From NCBI RefSeq assembly GCF_902168175.1, contig NZ_CABHOU010000054.1, positions 62,001 through 126,000 of the forward strand: a stretch of 64,000 nucleotides of DNA, given 5' to 3'. The DNA is from an uncultured Chitinophaga sp. (GTDB taxonomy: Bacteria; Bacteroidota; Bacteroidia; Chitinophagales; Chitinophagaceae). The notes under the pieces were generated by a model. The model was not told the origin of the DNA. It made no database searches and saw only the letters and a list, made by a program, of their open reading frames with translations. Of the stretch, positions 39,419-48,417 are shown piece after piece; position 1 is the first letter of the stretch, and every line of letters begins with the position of its first letter. Position numbers and translations under genes: made by a program.

Positions 39419-39805
39419 ATGGTCAAGAAGGTAACAGAGGGTATTACAATCAGCGTGGAAACGTTTTACCAGCCGGATTACTCCAATCCGATCGGAAGTG
39501 AGTTTATGTTTGCTTATCGTATAACGATCGAAAACAACAACACCTTCCCGATCAAATTGCTTCGTCGTCACTGGTACATCATCGATTCTAACGGTACCCA
39601 CCGCGAGGTGGAAGGAGAAGGCGTAGTAGGCGTACAACCGCTGCTGGCACCTGGGGAAAGTTATCAGTACGTTTCCGGCTCTAACCTCCGTACGGAGATT
39701 GGTAAGATGTACGGAAACTATCAGATGGAGAACCAGCTTAACAAAAAGATGTTCGAGGTGAAAATCCCCGAATTTCAGATGGTAGTGCCTTTTAAACTGA
39801 ATTAA
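39419..39805 (+). CDS. apaG: ApaG domain protein
   Basis: SVETFYQPDYSNPIGSEFMFAYRITIENNNTFPIKLLRRHWYIIDSNGTHREVEGEGVVGVQPLLAPGESYQYVSG. Confidence 0.95.
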   Translation: MVKKVTEGITISVETFYQPDYSNPIGSEFMFAYRITIENNNTFPIKLLRRHWYIIDSNGTHREVEGEGVVGVQPLLAPGESYQYVSGSNLRTEIGKMYGNYQMENQLNKKMFEVKIPEFQMVVPFKLN

Positions 39806-39900
39806 ACTTACTGTGCCCACCGCGGCGTATCCCTGCTCACTTATTCATTTATCTGGGCTTGTACTTCGATTTTTCCTTTTCAACATACTGGATAAACAAA

Positions 39901-39928
39901 AAAGGCATCTCTTACGGGATGCCTTTTC
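39901..39928 (-). terminator. Rho-independent terminator (gldB side)
   Basis: AAAGGCATC / GATGCCTTT inverted repeat, A-rich on the gldB-distal side. Confidence 0.7.
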
Positions 39929-39933
39929 GTTTA

Positions 39934-40989
39934 TTATTTCGGTCTGTACTTCGATTCGTTAAAGATCTGCACCGCGTCTTTGTTTTCCATTAACTGCGCC
40001 AGTGTTACTTCGGGGTGTTTCTCCATGTAACGTTGTACAATGCGGCTGCCTACATAAGCGCCTATTTTGCCTGGCGAGCCTGGCGGCATGCCCTGCGTAC
40101 TCGGCCCTTCGCCCATAAAGTGCATCAACTGTTGCCAGTCGGAGGAGTACAACAGGTTTTGCTGTACAAAGAACTGCCATACCAATTCCTCGTTGGCGTT
40201 ACACCAGTCGAGCTGGGCCTGTGTATAACCAATGCGCAGCGTATCGCCGGTATCAGGCAGTACTTTGGAAAGGAAGTATTGCTGCCTGCCCGCATCTACC
40301 ATCTGTTCTATCAGTTTACGGCCTTCTGCCGGACGGGGGAATAAATCCTGTTCTATTACTTTCATCACATTCACTGGTATATACTCCGGCTCAAACGTCC
40401 TTACAAGGTAAGATGGTAACTCCTGCGACAACATGGCGTATACCGGGAAGTCTTTGCCCAGGTACATGTCCAGGCCAATGGCCACCGTTGAATCTACCGT
40501 AAGCGCACCATAGTTGCCGATGGCAGACATAAAGGTTTTTACTTTGGGGGGATGAAAGGAAGGGATGTAATACTTTGTGTAACGAAAGGCCTGTGCCAAC
40601 GCTTCTTCTGTTTTATCGAGCGATTTAAAATGCACATTGATACTGTCCTGCAGGCCTTTAAAATCGGGGTTGGTGAGGAAGGCGCGTAGGGCGTGTTGCA
40701 CCAGCTCCATATCCACCGTAGTATCACCTATTGGCCCGAAGTTGAGGATGTGCTGAAAGTAAAATGGCATAAAGCGCGGATGCTTGTCGGCCAGCAATTT
40801 TAAGCCACCTGCTACGTTATTGGTATCGATATTAAAAAAATCCTGGTCGAACCGCTCGGCCTTTACCGTCATTGGGATGTGGCTTACATCGGGTGCTTTA
40901 GTGCCACTACCGCAACTGTTAAGCATCACCAAAAGAGTAAAGGACGATATTAACAGGCGCAGGATATTTTTATTGAAGTAACTTTGCAT
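39934..40989 (-). CDS. gldB: Gliding motility lipoprotein GldB
   Basis: LVMLNSCGSGTKAPDVSHIPMTVKAERFDQDFFNID, FMPFYFQHILNFGPIGD; typical GldB layout. Confidence 0.9.
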   Translation of the reverse strand: MQSYFNKNILRLLISSFTLLVMLNSCGSGTKAPDVSHIPMTVKAERFDQDFFNIDTNNVAGGLKLLADKHPRFMPFYFQHILNFGPIGDTTVDMELVQHALRAFLTNPDFKGLQDSINVHFKSLDKTEEALAQAFRYTKYYIPSFHPPKVKTFMSAIGNYGALTVDSTVAIGLDMYLGKDFPVYAMLSQELPSYLVRTFEPEYIPVNVMKVIEQDLFPRPAEGRKLIEQMVDAGRQQYFLSKVLPDTGDTLRIGYTQAQLDWCNANEELVWQFFVQQNLLYSSDWQQLMHFMGEGPSTQGMPPGSPGKIGAYVGSRIVQRYMEKHPEVTLAQLMENKDAVQIFNESKYRPK

Positions 40990-41006
40990 CGCTTTTTAAA
41001 ACTTTA

Positions 41007-41753
41007 ATGATGGTAAAAATATTGCATAACATGTTATCAGGAAAGCAGAATTATTGGAAATCTTTAATATTTGCCGGTTTGATCATGGGCGCAGGTGTAA
41101 CAGCAAAGGCGCAGGAAGGATTTTCAAAGAGAATGTCTAAAGAGATTGGCAGAAAGGTACGTTTCGGTTTTAAACTCGATCCGGGGGTGGGCATTCTGAA
41201 ATCACAGGAAGAGGGCATAGAGCGTAACGGCGCCAAGTTGAACCTTGCTTACGGTATCATGGCCGACTTCTTCCTCGACCGGTCGGAAAACTATGCCATT
41301 GGTACAGGTTTTCAGATTACACATACCGGTAGCGTAATGATGTACGATAAAGGCATTGGTCTTAACGAATACAACGATTTTCCTACCGAGTACGATCTGC
41401 GTGTACAATACCTGGAAGTACCGGTAACCCTCAAACTCAAATCTGAAACCCAAAGCGACATCGGCATCTGGGGCCAGTTCGGCACTTACTTTGCTGCACC
41501 TATAAAAGCACGGGCAAACGTAATAAGCAATAACATCGAACACAAAAAACAGAATGTGCTGCCCGAAATGCACCGTATTAATATGGGCCTGTTGCTGGCC
41601 GCAGGTATTGAATACCCGCTTACAGAAACATTGTCAGGTATTGTTGGTTTTGGCTACCAGGGCGGATTTACCGATCTTACCCGCGATAAAAAGTGGAACG
41701 ATGGTAAATTAAACCTCAACAGCTTCTCCCTCAGATTAGGCCTGTTTTTTTAG
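41007..41753 (+). CDS. PorT-like outer-membrane beta-barrel protein
   Basis: RVQYLEVPVTLKLKSETQSDIGIWGQFGTYFAAPIKAR...AAGIEYPLTETLSGIVGFGYQGGFTDLT...LNSFSLRLGLFF. Confidence 0.75.
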   Translation: MMVKILHNMLSGKQNYWKSLIFAGLIMGAGVTAKAQEGFSKRMSKEIGRKVRFGFKLDPGVGILKSQEEGIERNGAKLNLAYGIMADFFLDRSENYAIGTGFQITHTGSVMMYDKGIGLNEYNDFPTEYDLRVQYLEVPVTLKLKSETQSDIGIWGQFGTYFAAPIKARANVISNNIEHKKQNVLPEMHRINMGLLLAAGIEYPLTETLSGIVGFGYQGGFTDLTRDKKWNDGKLNLNSFSLRLGLFF

Positions 41754-41771
41754 TAGCAGTAACTTTATAGT

Positions 41772-43427
41772 ATGAAAATAGTATTAGCGCAGCAGAACTA
41801 TCACATTGGTAACTTCGAGGACAATACAGCGAAGATCATAACCGCCATCAAAGAAGCGGAAGCTGCCGGGGCCGACCTGGTAGTGTTCTCCGAACTTTGT
41901 GTGTGCGGTTATCCGCCCCGCGACTTCCTCGAGTTCCAGGACTTCATCAATAAGAGTTACGCTGCGATAGATACGATTAAACTGCATACCCAAAACATTG
42001 CCGTGCTGGTAGGCGCCCCTGCCCGTAACCCACAGCAGGAAGGCAAAGACCTGTTTAACGCCGCCTGGTTCCTGCACGAACAGGAAGTAAAACAGGTGGT
42101 ACACAAAACACTGCTGCCTACCTACGATATATTTGATGAGTACCGCTACTTCGAACCTTCGTACGAATGGAACGTGGTGCCTTTTAAGGGCAAAAAGCTG
42201 GCGGTCACTATTTGTGAAGACATATGGAACCTGGGCGATAACCCGCTGTACCGCGTGTGCCCCATGGATAAACTTATAGAACAACAGCCGGATGTAATGA
42301 TCAATCTTTCCGCTTCTCCTTTTGATTACGATCACGACGAGAACCGGAAAGAGATCATCCTGGCCAATGTACGCAAGTACAAAATCCCCATGATTTACTG
42401 TAACACCGTAGGCTCGCAAACCGAGATCGTATTCGACGGCGGTTCGCTGGTGTACGATGCCGAAGGTAACATCGTGAAAGAACTGCCGTATTTCAAAGAG
42501 GCAATGGAAACGGTGGAACTCGAAACCCTGAAAGGTACGGTACAACAGCAGCCGAAGAAAGGCATCACCGGCCTGGAGTTCGGGCACAACATCGACCGTA
42601 TTTACCAGGCTTTATTGCTGGGCATTAAGGATTACTTTAAGAAGATGGGATTTACCAAAGCGATATTGGGCTCATCTGGCGGTATAGACAGCGCGGTGGT
42701 GCTGGCCCTGGCCTGTGAGGCGTTGGGTAAAGACAATGTGCGCGCTATCCTGATGCCATCGCCCTACTCCACCGAACACTCTGTGAGTGATGCCGTGGCC
42801 CTGAGTAAAAATCTGGGTAACCCGCACGATGTGATCCGCATCAACAACATCTACGAAAGCTTCCTCGATACACTGGACCCCTATTTCCAGGGGCTTCCGT
42901 TTAACGTGGCAGAAGAAAATACACAGTCGCGCATTCGGGGTAACCTGTTGATGGCGCTGAGCAATAAGTTCGGTTACATCCTGCTTAACACCTCCAACAA
43001 AAGTGAGCTGAGTACCGGTTATGGTACATTGTATGGTGATATGGCAGGCGGCCTCTCCGTGCTGGGCGACCTCTATAAAATGCAGGTATATGCCCTGGCC
43101 CGCTATATTAACCGCGACCGCGAAATAATCCCCCTCAACATCATAGATAAAGCGCCGTCCGCAGAGCTGCGTCCGAACCAGAAGGACAGCGACAGTCTGC
43201 CTGATTACGCCATCCTCGACCGCATTTTGTACCAGTACATCGAGCGCCGGCAGGGCCCCCGCGAAATTATCGCGCAGGGTTTTGAGCCAGAGCTGGTGTC
43301 GCGTACGCTGAAGCTGGTGAACAATAACGAGTACAAACGTAACCAGTTCTGCCCCATCATCCGCGTGTCGTCCAAGGCATTTGGCGTGGGGCGCAGGGTG
43401 CCTATCGTGGGTAAATACCTCGCTTAA
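41772..43427 (+). CDS. nadE: Glutamine-dependent NAD+ synthase
   Basis: N-terminal nitrilase domain; GSSGGIDSAVVLALACEALG; STGYGTLYGDMAGGLSVLGDLYK. Confidence 0.96.
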   Translation: MKIVLAQQNYHIGNFEDNTAKIITAIKEAEAAGADLVVFSELCVCGYPPRDFLEFQDFINKSYAAIDTIKLHTQNIAVLVGAPARNPQQEGKDLFNAAWFLHEQEVKQVVHKTLLPTYDIFDEYRYFEPSYEWNVVPFKGKKLAVTICEDIWNLGDNPLYRVCPMDKLIEQQPDVMINLSASPFDYDHDENRKEIILANVRKYKIPMIYCNTVGSQTEIVFDGGSLVYDAEGNIVKELPYFKEAMETVELETLKGTVQQQPKKGITGLEFGHNIDRIYQALLLGIKDYFKKMGFTKAILGSSGGIDSAVVLALACEALGKDNVRAILMPSPYSTEHSVSDAVALSKNLGNPHDVIRINNIYESFLDTLDPYFQGLPFNVAEENTQSRIRGNLLMALSNKFGYILLNTSNKSELSTGYGTLYGDMAGGLSVLGDLYKMQVYALARYINRDREIIPLNIIDKAPSAELRPNQKDSDSLPDYAILDRILYQYIERRQGPREIIAQGFEPELVSRTLKLVNNNEYKRNQFCPIIRVSSKAFGVGRRVPIVGKYLA

Positions 43428-43489
43428 TCTAAATTCCTTGCGGCTTTAAGGCCTGTAAATTCTATATTTGTCAAAATTTTTTCGACATA

Positions 43490-44761
43490 ATGTTACAGGT
43501 ACAGTTTATCCGTCAGAACAAAGCATTGGTGCTGGAACGCCTTGCCCTGAAGAATTTCAGGGAGTTGGGCGTTGTAGACGAAGTGTTAGATCTGGACGAC
43601 AGAAGGAAGAAACTCACACAGGAGTACGATGATACCCAGGCCCGTGTGAAATCCAGTTCCAAGGAAATAGGTAAACTGATGTCGCAGGGCTCGCAGGAAG
43701 AAGCGGAAAAGCTGAAAGCCGAAGTAGCCACCCTGAAAGAGCGCCTGGCCCCGATCAACGAAGAGTTGAACGCTACCGAAAAGTTACTGCTGGAAACAAT
43801 CGTAAAACTCCCCAACCTGCCCGCTGCCATCGTACCTGCCGGTAAAACACCGGAAGATAACGTAGAAGTGCGCCAGGGCGGTGCTAAGCCGGAACTATAT
43901 GCAGGCGCCGTGCCGCATTGGGACCTGGTGAAGAAATACAACCTCATCGACTTTGAACTCGGTAACAAGATCACCGGCAGCGGTTTTCCTGTTTATACAA
44001 ATAAAGGCGCCCGCTTACAGCGTGCATTGCAGAACTATTTCCTCGACTTTAACACCGCCGCAGGTTATATTGAGCATCAGCCACCATTGCTGGTAAACGA
44101 AGACAGTGCTTTCGGTACCGGCCAGTTGCCTGATAAAGAAGGGCAGATGTACTTTGCCACGGAAGATAAGTATTACCTGATCCCCACCTCCGAAGTGCCG
44201 CTGACCAACATCTACCGCGACGATATCGTAAAAGAGTCCGACCTGCCAATCAAACTTACTGGTTATACACCTTGTTTCCGCAGGGAAGCAGGTTCTTACG
44301 GTAAAGATGTGCGTGGTCTCAACCGCCTGCACCAGTTCGATAAAGTGGAGATCGTACAACTGGTACATCCCGATAAATCGTTCGAGATACTGGATGAAAT
44401 GGTAGCACACGTGGAAAAGCTGGTCGCATCGCTCGGCCTGCACTACCGTATTTTACGCCTTTGTGGCGGCGATATGGGTTTTGCATCTGCTATTACCTAC
44501 GACTTCGAAGTTTACAGCGCTGCCCAGCAAAAATGGCTGGAAGTAAGCTCTGTATCTAACTTTGAAAGCTACCAGACAAACAGGATGAAGATCCGTTACA
44601 AGGATGGCAATGGTAAAACGCAACTGGTACACTCGCTCAACGGCAGTTCCCTGGCCTTCCCGCGTATACTGGCCTGTATCCTGGAAAACAACCAGACCGC
44701 CGAGGGTATTAACCTGCCGGAGGTATTGCACAGTTATGCCGGTTTCGACAAAATAGCATAA
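43490..44761 (+). CDS. serS: Serine--tRNA ligase
   Basis: MLQVQFIRQNKALVLERLALKNF, coiled coil, TPCFRREAGSYGKDVRGLNRLHQFDKVE. Confidence 0.97.
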   Translation: MLQVQFIRQNKALVLERLALKNFRELGVVDEVLDLDDRRKKLTQEYDDTQARVKSSSKEIGKLMSQGSQEEAEKLKAEVATLKERLAPINEELNATEKLLLETIVKLPNLPAAIVPAGKTPEDNVEVRQGGAKPELYAGAVPHWDLVKKYNLIDFELGNKITGSGFPVYTNKGARLQRALQNYFLDFNTAAGYIEHQPPLLVNEDSAFGTGQLPDKEGQMYFATEDKYYLIPTSEVPLTNIYRDDIVKESDLPIKLTGYTPCFRREAGSYGKDVRGLNRLHQFDKVEIVQLVHPDKSFEILDEMVAHVEKLVASLGLHYRILRLCGGDMGFASAITYDFEVYSAAQQKWLEVSSVSNFESYQTNRMKIRYKDGNGKTQLVHSLNGSSLAFPRILACILENNQTAEGINLPEVLHSYAGFDKIA

Positions 44762-44780
44762 ACATATTTTAATACGAATT

Positions 44781-44812
44781 AAGCCCGCCGTTAAGCAACC
44801 GGCGGGCTTTTT
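44781..44812 (+). terminator. Rho-independent terminator of serS
   Basis: AAGCCCGCCG-ttaagcaac-CGGCGGGCTT then TTT. Confidence 0.9.
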
Positions 44813-44895
44813 GTACGTATATGTCTAAACATGTTGTTTTTTGGTCTGGTGTAAATCAATTACTTTGTCAATGGCTTTAACTAAATACTCTATTT

Positions 44896-45186
44896 ATGAA
44901 AAGATTAGGTCAAATCGCCTTCGCCATGCTGCTGTTAAGTGCCTGCGCCCGTAATAAAACCAATACAGGCGAAAGTCCCGAAGTAGCATTCGCAAGGTAC
45001 CCGGCATCTGAAGGAAAAACTTTATTCCAGGAAAAGTGCAATCGCTGTCATGTGTACAGGCTGCCCGAAACCCATAGCACAAGCTCCTGGGTGCCTATCA
45101 TGAACAGGATGGCGCGTAAAGCAAGGCTGAACGACGATCAGAAAGCCGCCGTACTGGCTTTTGTACAGTCGAACGCTAAAAAGTAG
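44896..45186 (+). CDS. Small monohaem cytochrome-c-like lipoprotein
   Basis: LLLSACARN lipobox; EKCNRCHVYRLPETHSTSSW; MNRMARKARLNDDQKAAVLAFVQ. Confidence 0.75.
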   Translation: MKRLGQIAFAMLLLSACARNKTNTGESPEVAFARYPASEGKTLFQEKCNRCHVYRLPETHSTSSWVPIMNRMARKARLNDDQKAAVLAFVQSNAKK

Positions 45187-45212
45187 TTTGCTGCCCGTAA
45201 AATGTTAAACGC

Positions 45213-45246
45213 AGAGCAGTTGTGCGAACAACTGCTCTTTTTTAAT
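45213..45246 (+). terminator. Rho-independent terminator
   Basis: GAGCAGTTGT-gcga-ACAACTGCTC then TTTTTT. Confidence 0.9.
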
Positions 45247-45261
45247 GCCCCACAGCCCGGT

Positions 45262-45377
45262 GCCGTTGAAGGGTGTGACACAACGGTGGTTGAGCAGGGA
45301 GGGGTAGTTGGTTAAATAATAATGGGACAAACTTTAGTAACATCCTTCAGCCGCCGTTGTGTCACTCCCTTCAGCGG
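45262..45377. repeat. Inverted pair of REP-like palindromes
   Basis: 45262-45289 GCCGTTGAAGGGTGTGACACAACGGTGG and 45351-45377 CCGCCGTTGTGTCACTCCCTTCAGCGG, opposite orientation, about 3 mismatches. Confidence 0.8.
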
Positions 45378-45434
45378 TTGAAACTACACTGAGCCTGTCT
45401 CAATCTGGCAGGGTATACACTGCTCCTTTTTCAG

Positions 45435-45495
45435 GCTGTCGCAATCACACCCGCAGGCCTGAAACACGTTTAACCGTCCGCTCACCCTCCGCTTC
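45435..45495 (+). repeat. Dispersed 62-bp repeat, copy B
   Basis: GCTGTCGCAATCACACCCGCAGGCCTGAAACACGTTTAACCGTCCGCTCACCCTCCGCTTC; counterpart at 20752-20813. Confidence 0.85.
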
Positions 45496-45590
45496 ACCAT
45501 ACTCTCTCCCTGCTTTCTATACACCTCCCGGCAATGTATATACCGCATTTGTTGCTCACTTTCTCAACCTGCTCCTTATATTTGGGATGT

Positions 45591-46136
45591 ATGGACCACT
45601 TTTTACCAAATGGAAGTACCCTCGTTATCCGCCGTCCCAGGGTGGAGGATGCCGCTGCTTTGCTGGAATGTTTCCGGCAGCTTACCATGGAAACGGACTT
45701 CCTGCTGTACTCGCAGGCAGAGGCTATGAGGTTCAGCATCCGCGATGAGGAGGACTTTATACGGCAATACCTGCTGCAACCCCGGCACCTGCTGTTACTG
45801 GCCGAAGTGGAGGGGCAAATAACGGGCTCTATCGCTATTAACCAGAGCAGGTTCGAGAAACAGTCGCACCTGGGGGAACTGGGCATCGCCATACTGCGAT
45901 CGCACTGGAACCTGGGGATCGGGCGCAGGCTAATGACGGCGGCCATCCGCTGGGCAATAGAACACCCCAGCATGGAGATCATTCATTTTGGGGTATTAGC
46001 CAATAACGAAAAGGCGATACAGTTGTACCGCAACTTCGGCTTCCTCGAATGTGGCCGCCTGCCACAGGCAGCAAAAACTATAGACGGTAGTTATGTAGAC
46101 CTCATTACCATGGCTAAACGAATTAAAAACCCATAA
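45591..46136 (+). CDS. GNAT family N-acetyltransferase
   Basis: LVIRRPRVEDAAALLECFRQL, ELGIAILRSHWNLGIGRRLMTAAIRWA, NEKAIQLYRNFGF. Confidence 0.92.
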   Translation: MDHFLPNGSTLVIRRPRVEDAAALLECFRQLTMETDFLLYSQAEAMRFSIRDEEDFIRQYLLQPRHLLLLAEVEGQITGSIAINQSRFEKQSHLGELGIAILRSHWNLGIGRRLMTAAIRWAIEHPSMEIIHFGVLANNEKAIQLYRNFGFLECGRLPQAAKTIDGSYVDLITMAKRIKNP

Positions 46137-46142
46137 CCTGTT

Positions 46143-47216
46143 ATGTATACCTACCAGGGAAAATACCATTATGAGAGCTCGGCCGAAGTACAAACGGCCA
46201 CGGTATCGTTCGCCAATAACAAACTGCAGATAGGCCTCAAAGACGAACACGGTAACCCACGGAACGTATTGTGGTTCTGGGAAAAAATCGTGATCGAAAA
46301 AATAAATGGGAGCGAATGTTTCCTGGGGTACGATGGGTATCCGCGGCAAACACTTATTGTGCTATCGTCAGAGTTTGCGGAAGAACTGGAGAAGCGCCGA
46401 AAGGTGTTTGGAAAACCAACCAGCAATAACCGCGCGGTGAATGCTATTTTGGTAATATCTGGTGTGATGCTGGTGCTGGGACTGGCCCTTTATTTGTGGC
46501 TCATTCCTTACCTGGCGGGTAAAGCGGCCGAAGCCATACCTGTATCATATGAGCAGGAGCTGGGCGACAAACTATACCGCTCGCTGATCGCCGAATATAA
46601 GGTAGAGCCGGAAAAAACGAAGCTGGCCAACGAGTTCTTTAAACAAATGAAAGTGCCCACCGCTTACGATATCCGCATTACGGTTGTAAAGGACGATCAG
46701 TTGAACGCCTTTGCCATGCCGGGCGGTAATATTGTGGTGTACGATAAGCTGATACGCGAAATGAAAGGCCCGGAAGAATTGGCCGCGCTGCTGGCGCACG
46801 AGTTTTCGCATGTACAGTTGCGGCATACCACCAAAACCATGTTCCGCAGCATGGGGACTTACGTAATGTTATCGCTCGTATTTGGCGACCTGACCGGTGT
46901 TGGTGGCGTGATGCTGGAAAATGCCCACAGCCTTAAAAACCTGCAGTACTCCCGCAGTCTTGAGAAAGAGGCTGACCTCAATGGGCTGGAACTGCTGCAG
47001 GCCAGGCATATTAACGGCAATGGCTACGTGAATTTATTTAACACGCTCAAAAAAGAAAATGGTCTTGCCCCGTCCGAATGGATGAGCAGCCATCCCGATC
47101 TCGACAACAGGATTAATTATATAAAGTCAAACGAACACTACCAGCCCGGCGCCACTACAGACACGACGTTAACCCGCCTGTTTGCAGCTTTGCAGTCCGA
47201 TGAAAAGACATGGTAG
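46143..47216 (+). CDS. M48 family metallopeptidase, membrane anchored
   Basis: AFAMPGGNIVVYDKLIREMKGPEELAALLAHEFSHVQLRHTTK; N-terminal extra domain and TM segment. Confidence 0.92.
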   Translation: MYTYQGKYHYESSAEVQTATVSFANNKLQIGLKDEHGNPRNVLWFWEKIVIEKINGSECFLGYDGYPRQTLIVLSSEFAEELEKRRKVFGKPTSNNRAVNAILVISGVMLVLGLALYLWLIPYLAGKAAEAIPVSYEQELGDKLYRSLIAEYKVEPEKTKLANEFFKQMKVPTAYDIRITVVKDDQLNAFAMPGGNIVVYDKLIREMKGPEELAALLAHEFSHVQLRHTTKTMFRSMGTYVMLSLVFGDLTGVGGVMLENAHSLKNLQYSRSLEKEADLNGLELLQARHINGNGYVNLFNTLKKENGLAPSEWMSSHPDLDNRINYIKSNEHYQPGATTDTTLTRLFAALQSDEKTW

Positions 47217-47231
47217 TTTAAACGCAGAAAG

Positions 47232-48320
47232 ATGCAACGATACGACAGGCAAACCAGGTTGAAGGACTTTGGTCCGCAGAAGCAGGCGCTTTTACAAAAC
47301 GCGGCTGTATTGGTAATTGGGGCGGGTGGATTGGGAATGCCCGTTTTACAATACCTCACTGCCATGGGCGTGGGCAGAATAGGGATCGTGGAACACGACA
47401 ATGTTTCTATCACCAACCTGCAACGCCAGGTAATGTATGATACCGCAGATGAGGGCAAGTCCAAACTGGGCGTAGTGACTAAAAAACTGCAGGCCCTTAA
47501 TCCGGAGGTGAAGTTTGACGCCTGGGATACCTTTATACTCCCGCATAATGCGCTGGAAATCATTGGGCAGTACGATGTGGTGGCCGACTGTTCCGACAAC
47601 TTCGGTACCCGTTACCTGGTAAACGATGCCTGTGTGATTACAGGCAAACCGCTGATTTACGGCGCTATTTACCAGTACGAGGGCCAGGTGAGCGTATTTA
47701 ATTACAATGGCAGTGCCACTTACCGCTGCCTGTTTCCCGAGCCGCCTGCGGAGGGCGAGCGGATGGATTGTAATGAACTCGGCGTGTTGGGCATATTGCC
47801 CGGTATAGTGGGTAGTTATATGACCAATGAAGTGGTGAAAGTGGTGTGCGGTATCGGTTTGCCGCTTACGAACCTGTTGCTTACCATCCATATATTACAG
47901 AACGACCACCAGGTATTCCATTTCGGCCCGGTATCCGGCAATCACCAGATAAAGGCGTTGCAGGAAAGTTATGACCAGGGAGCATGTGAAGTCCCTGCAG
48001 GCTTACAATTACTGGAAGTGAAAGAGCTGGCGCAGTGGCGCGGTGGTGGTCGCACCTTCCAGTTGCTGGATGTGCGGGAGCAGGATGAGTGGGAGGTATG
48101 CCACATCGAGGGCGCCCTGCACATCCCGATGAACAGCGTAATGCGGTATGCAGACAGGTTGCCGAAAGACCAGCCCATCGCTGTGCTTTGCCATCATGGC
48201 ATGCGCAGCCGGGCAGTAGCGCAACAGCTGTTACAGGCAGGTTTCCGTACAGTGTATAACGTTACTGGCGGTATACATGCCTGGGCCATGGAGGTAGATC
48301 CGGAAATGGCTGTTTACTAG
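47232..48320 (+). CDS. HesA/MoeB/ThiF family adenylyltransferase fused to rhodanese domain
   Basis: YDRQTRLKDFGPQKQALLQNAAVLVIGAGGLGMPVLQYL; C-terminal LLDVREQDEWEVCHIEGALHIPMN...VLCHHGMRSRAVAQQL. Confidence 0.93.
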   Translation: MQRYDRQTRLKDFGPQKQALLQNAAVLVIGAGGLGMPVLQYLTAMGVGRIGIVEHDNVSITNLQRQVMYDTADEGKSKLGVVTKKLQALNPEVKFDAWDTFILPHNALEIIGQYDVVADCSDNFGTRYLVNDACVITGKPLIYGAIYQYEGQVSVFNYNGSATYRCLFPEPPAEGERMDCNELGVLGILPGIVGSYMTNEVVKVVCGIGLPLTNLLLTIHILQNDHQVFHFGPVSGNHQIKALQESYDQGACEVPAGLQLLEVKELAQWRGGGRTFQLLDVREQDEWEVCHIEGALHIPMNSVMRYADRLPKDQPIAVLCHHGMRSRAVAQQLLQAGFRTVYNVTGGIHAWAMEVDPEMAVY

Positions 48321-48417
48321 CGCGTTTTGTTGGAATGGAATTTGGGCAATGATTTGTTAACATAGGCACTTTAAACTTAGTGGATATATTACAGTCATAC
48401 TCTAAATCCTTTGCAAT

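Noticed and set aside
41784-42587. 267-aa ORF antisense to nadE
   Set aside because: Shadow frame of a clear NAD synthase gene
45359-45748. 129-aa plus-strand ORF
   Set aside because: Spans REP-like and 62-bp repeats and overlaps the GNAT gene in another frame
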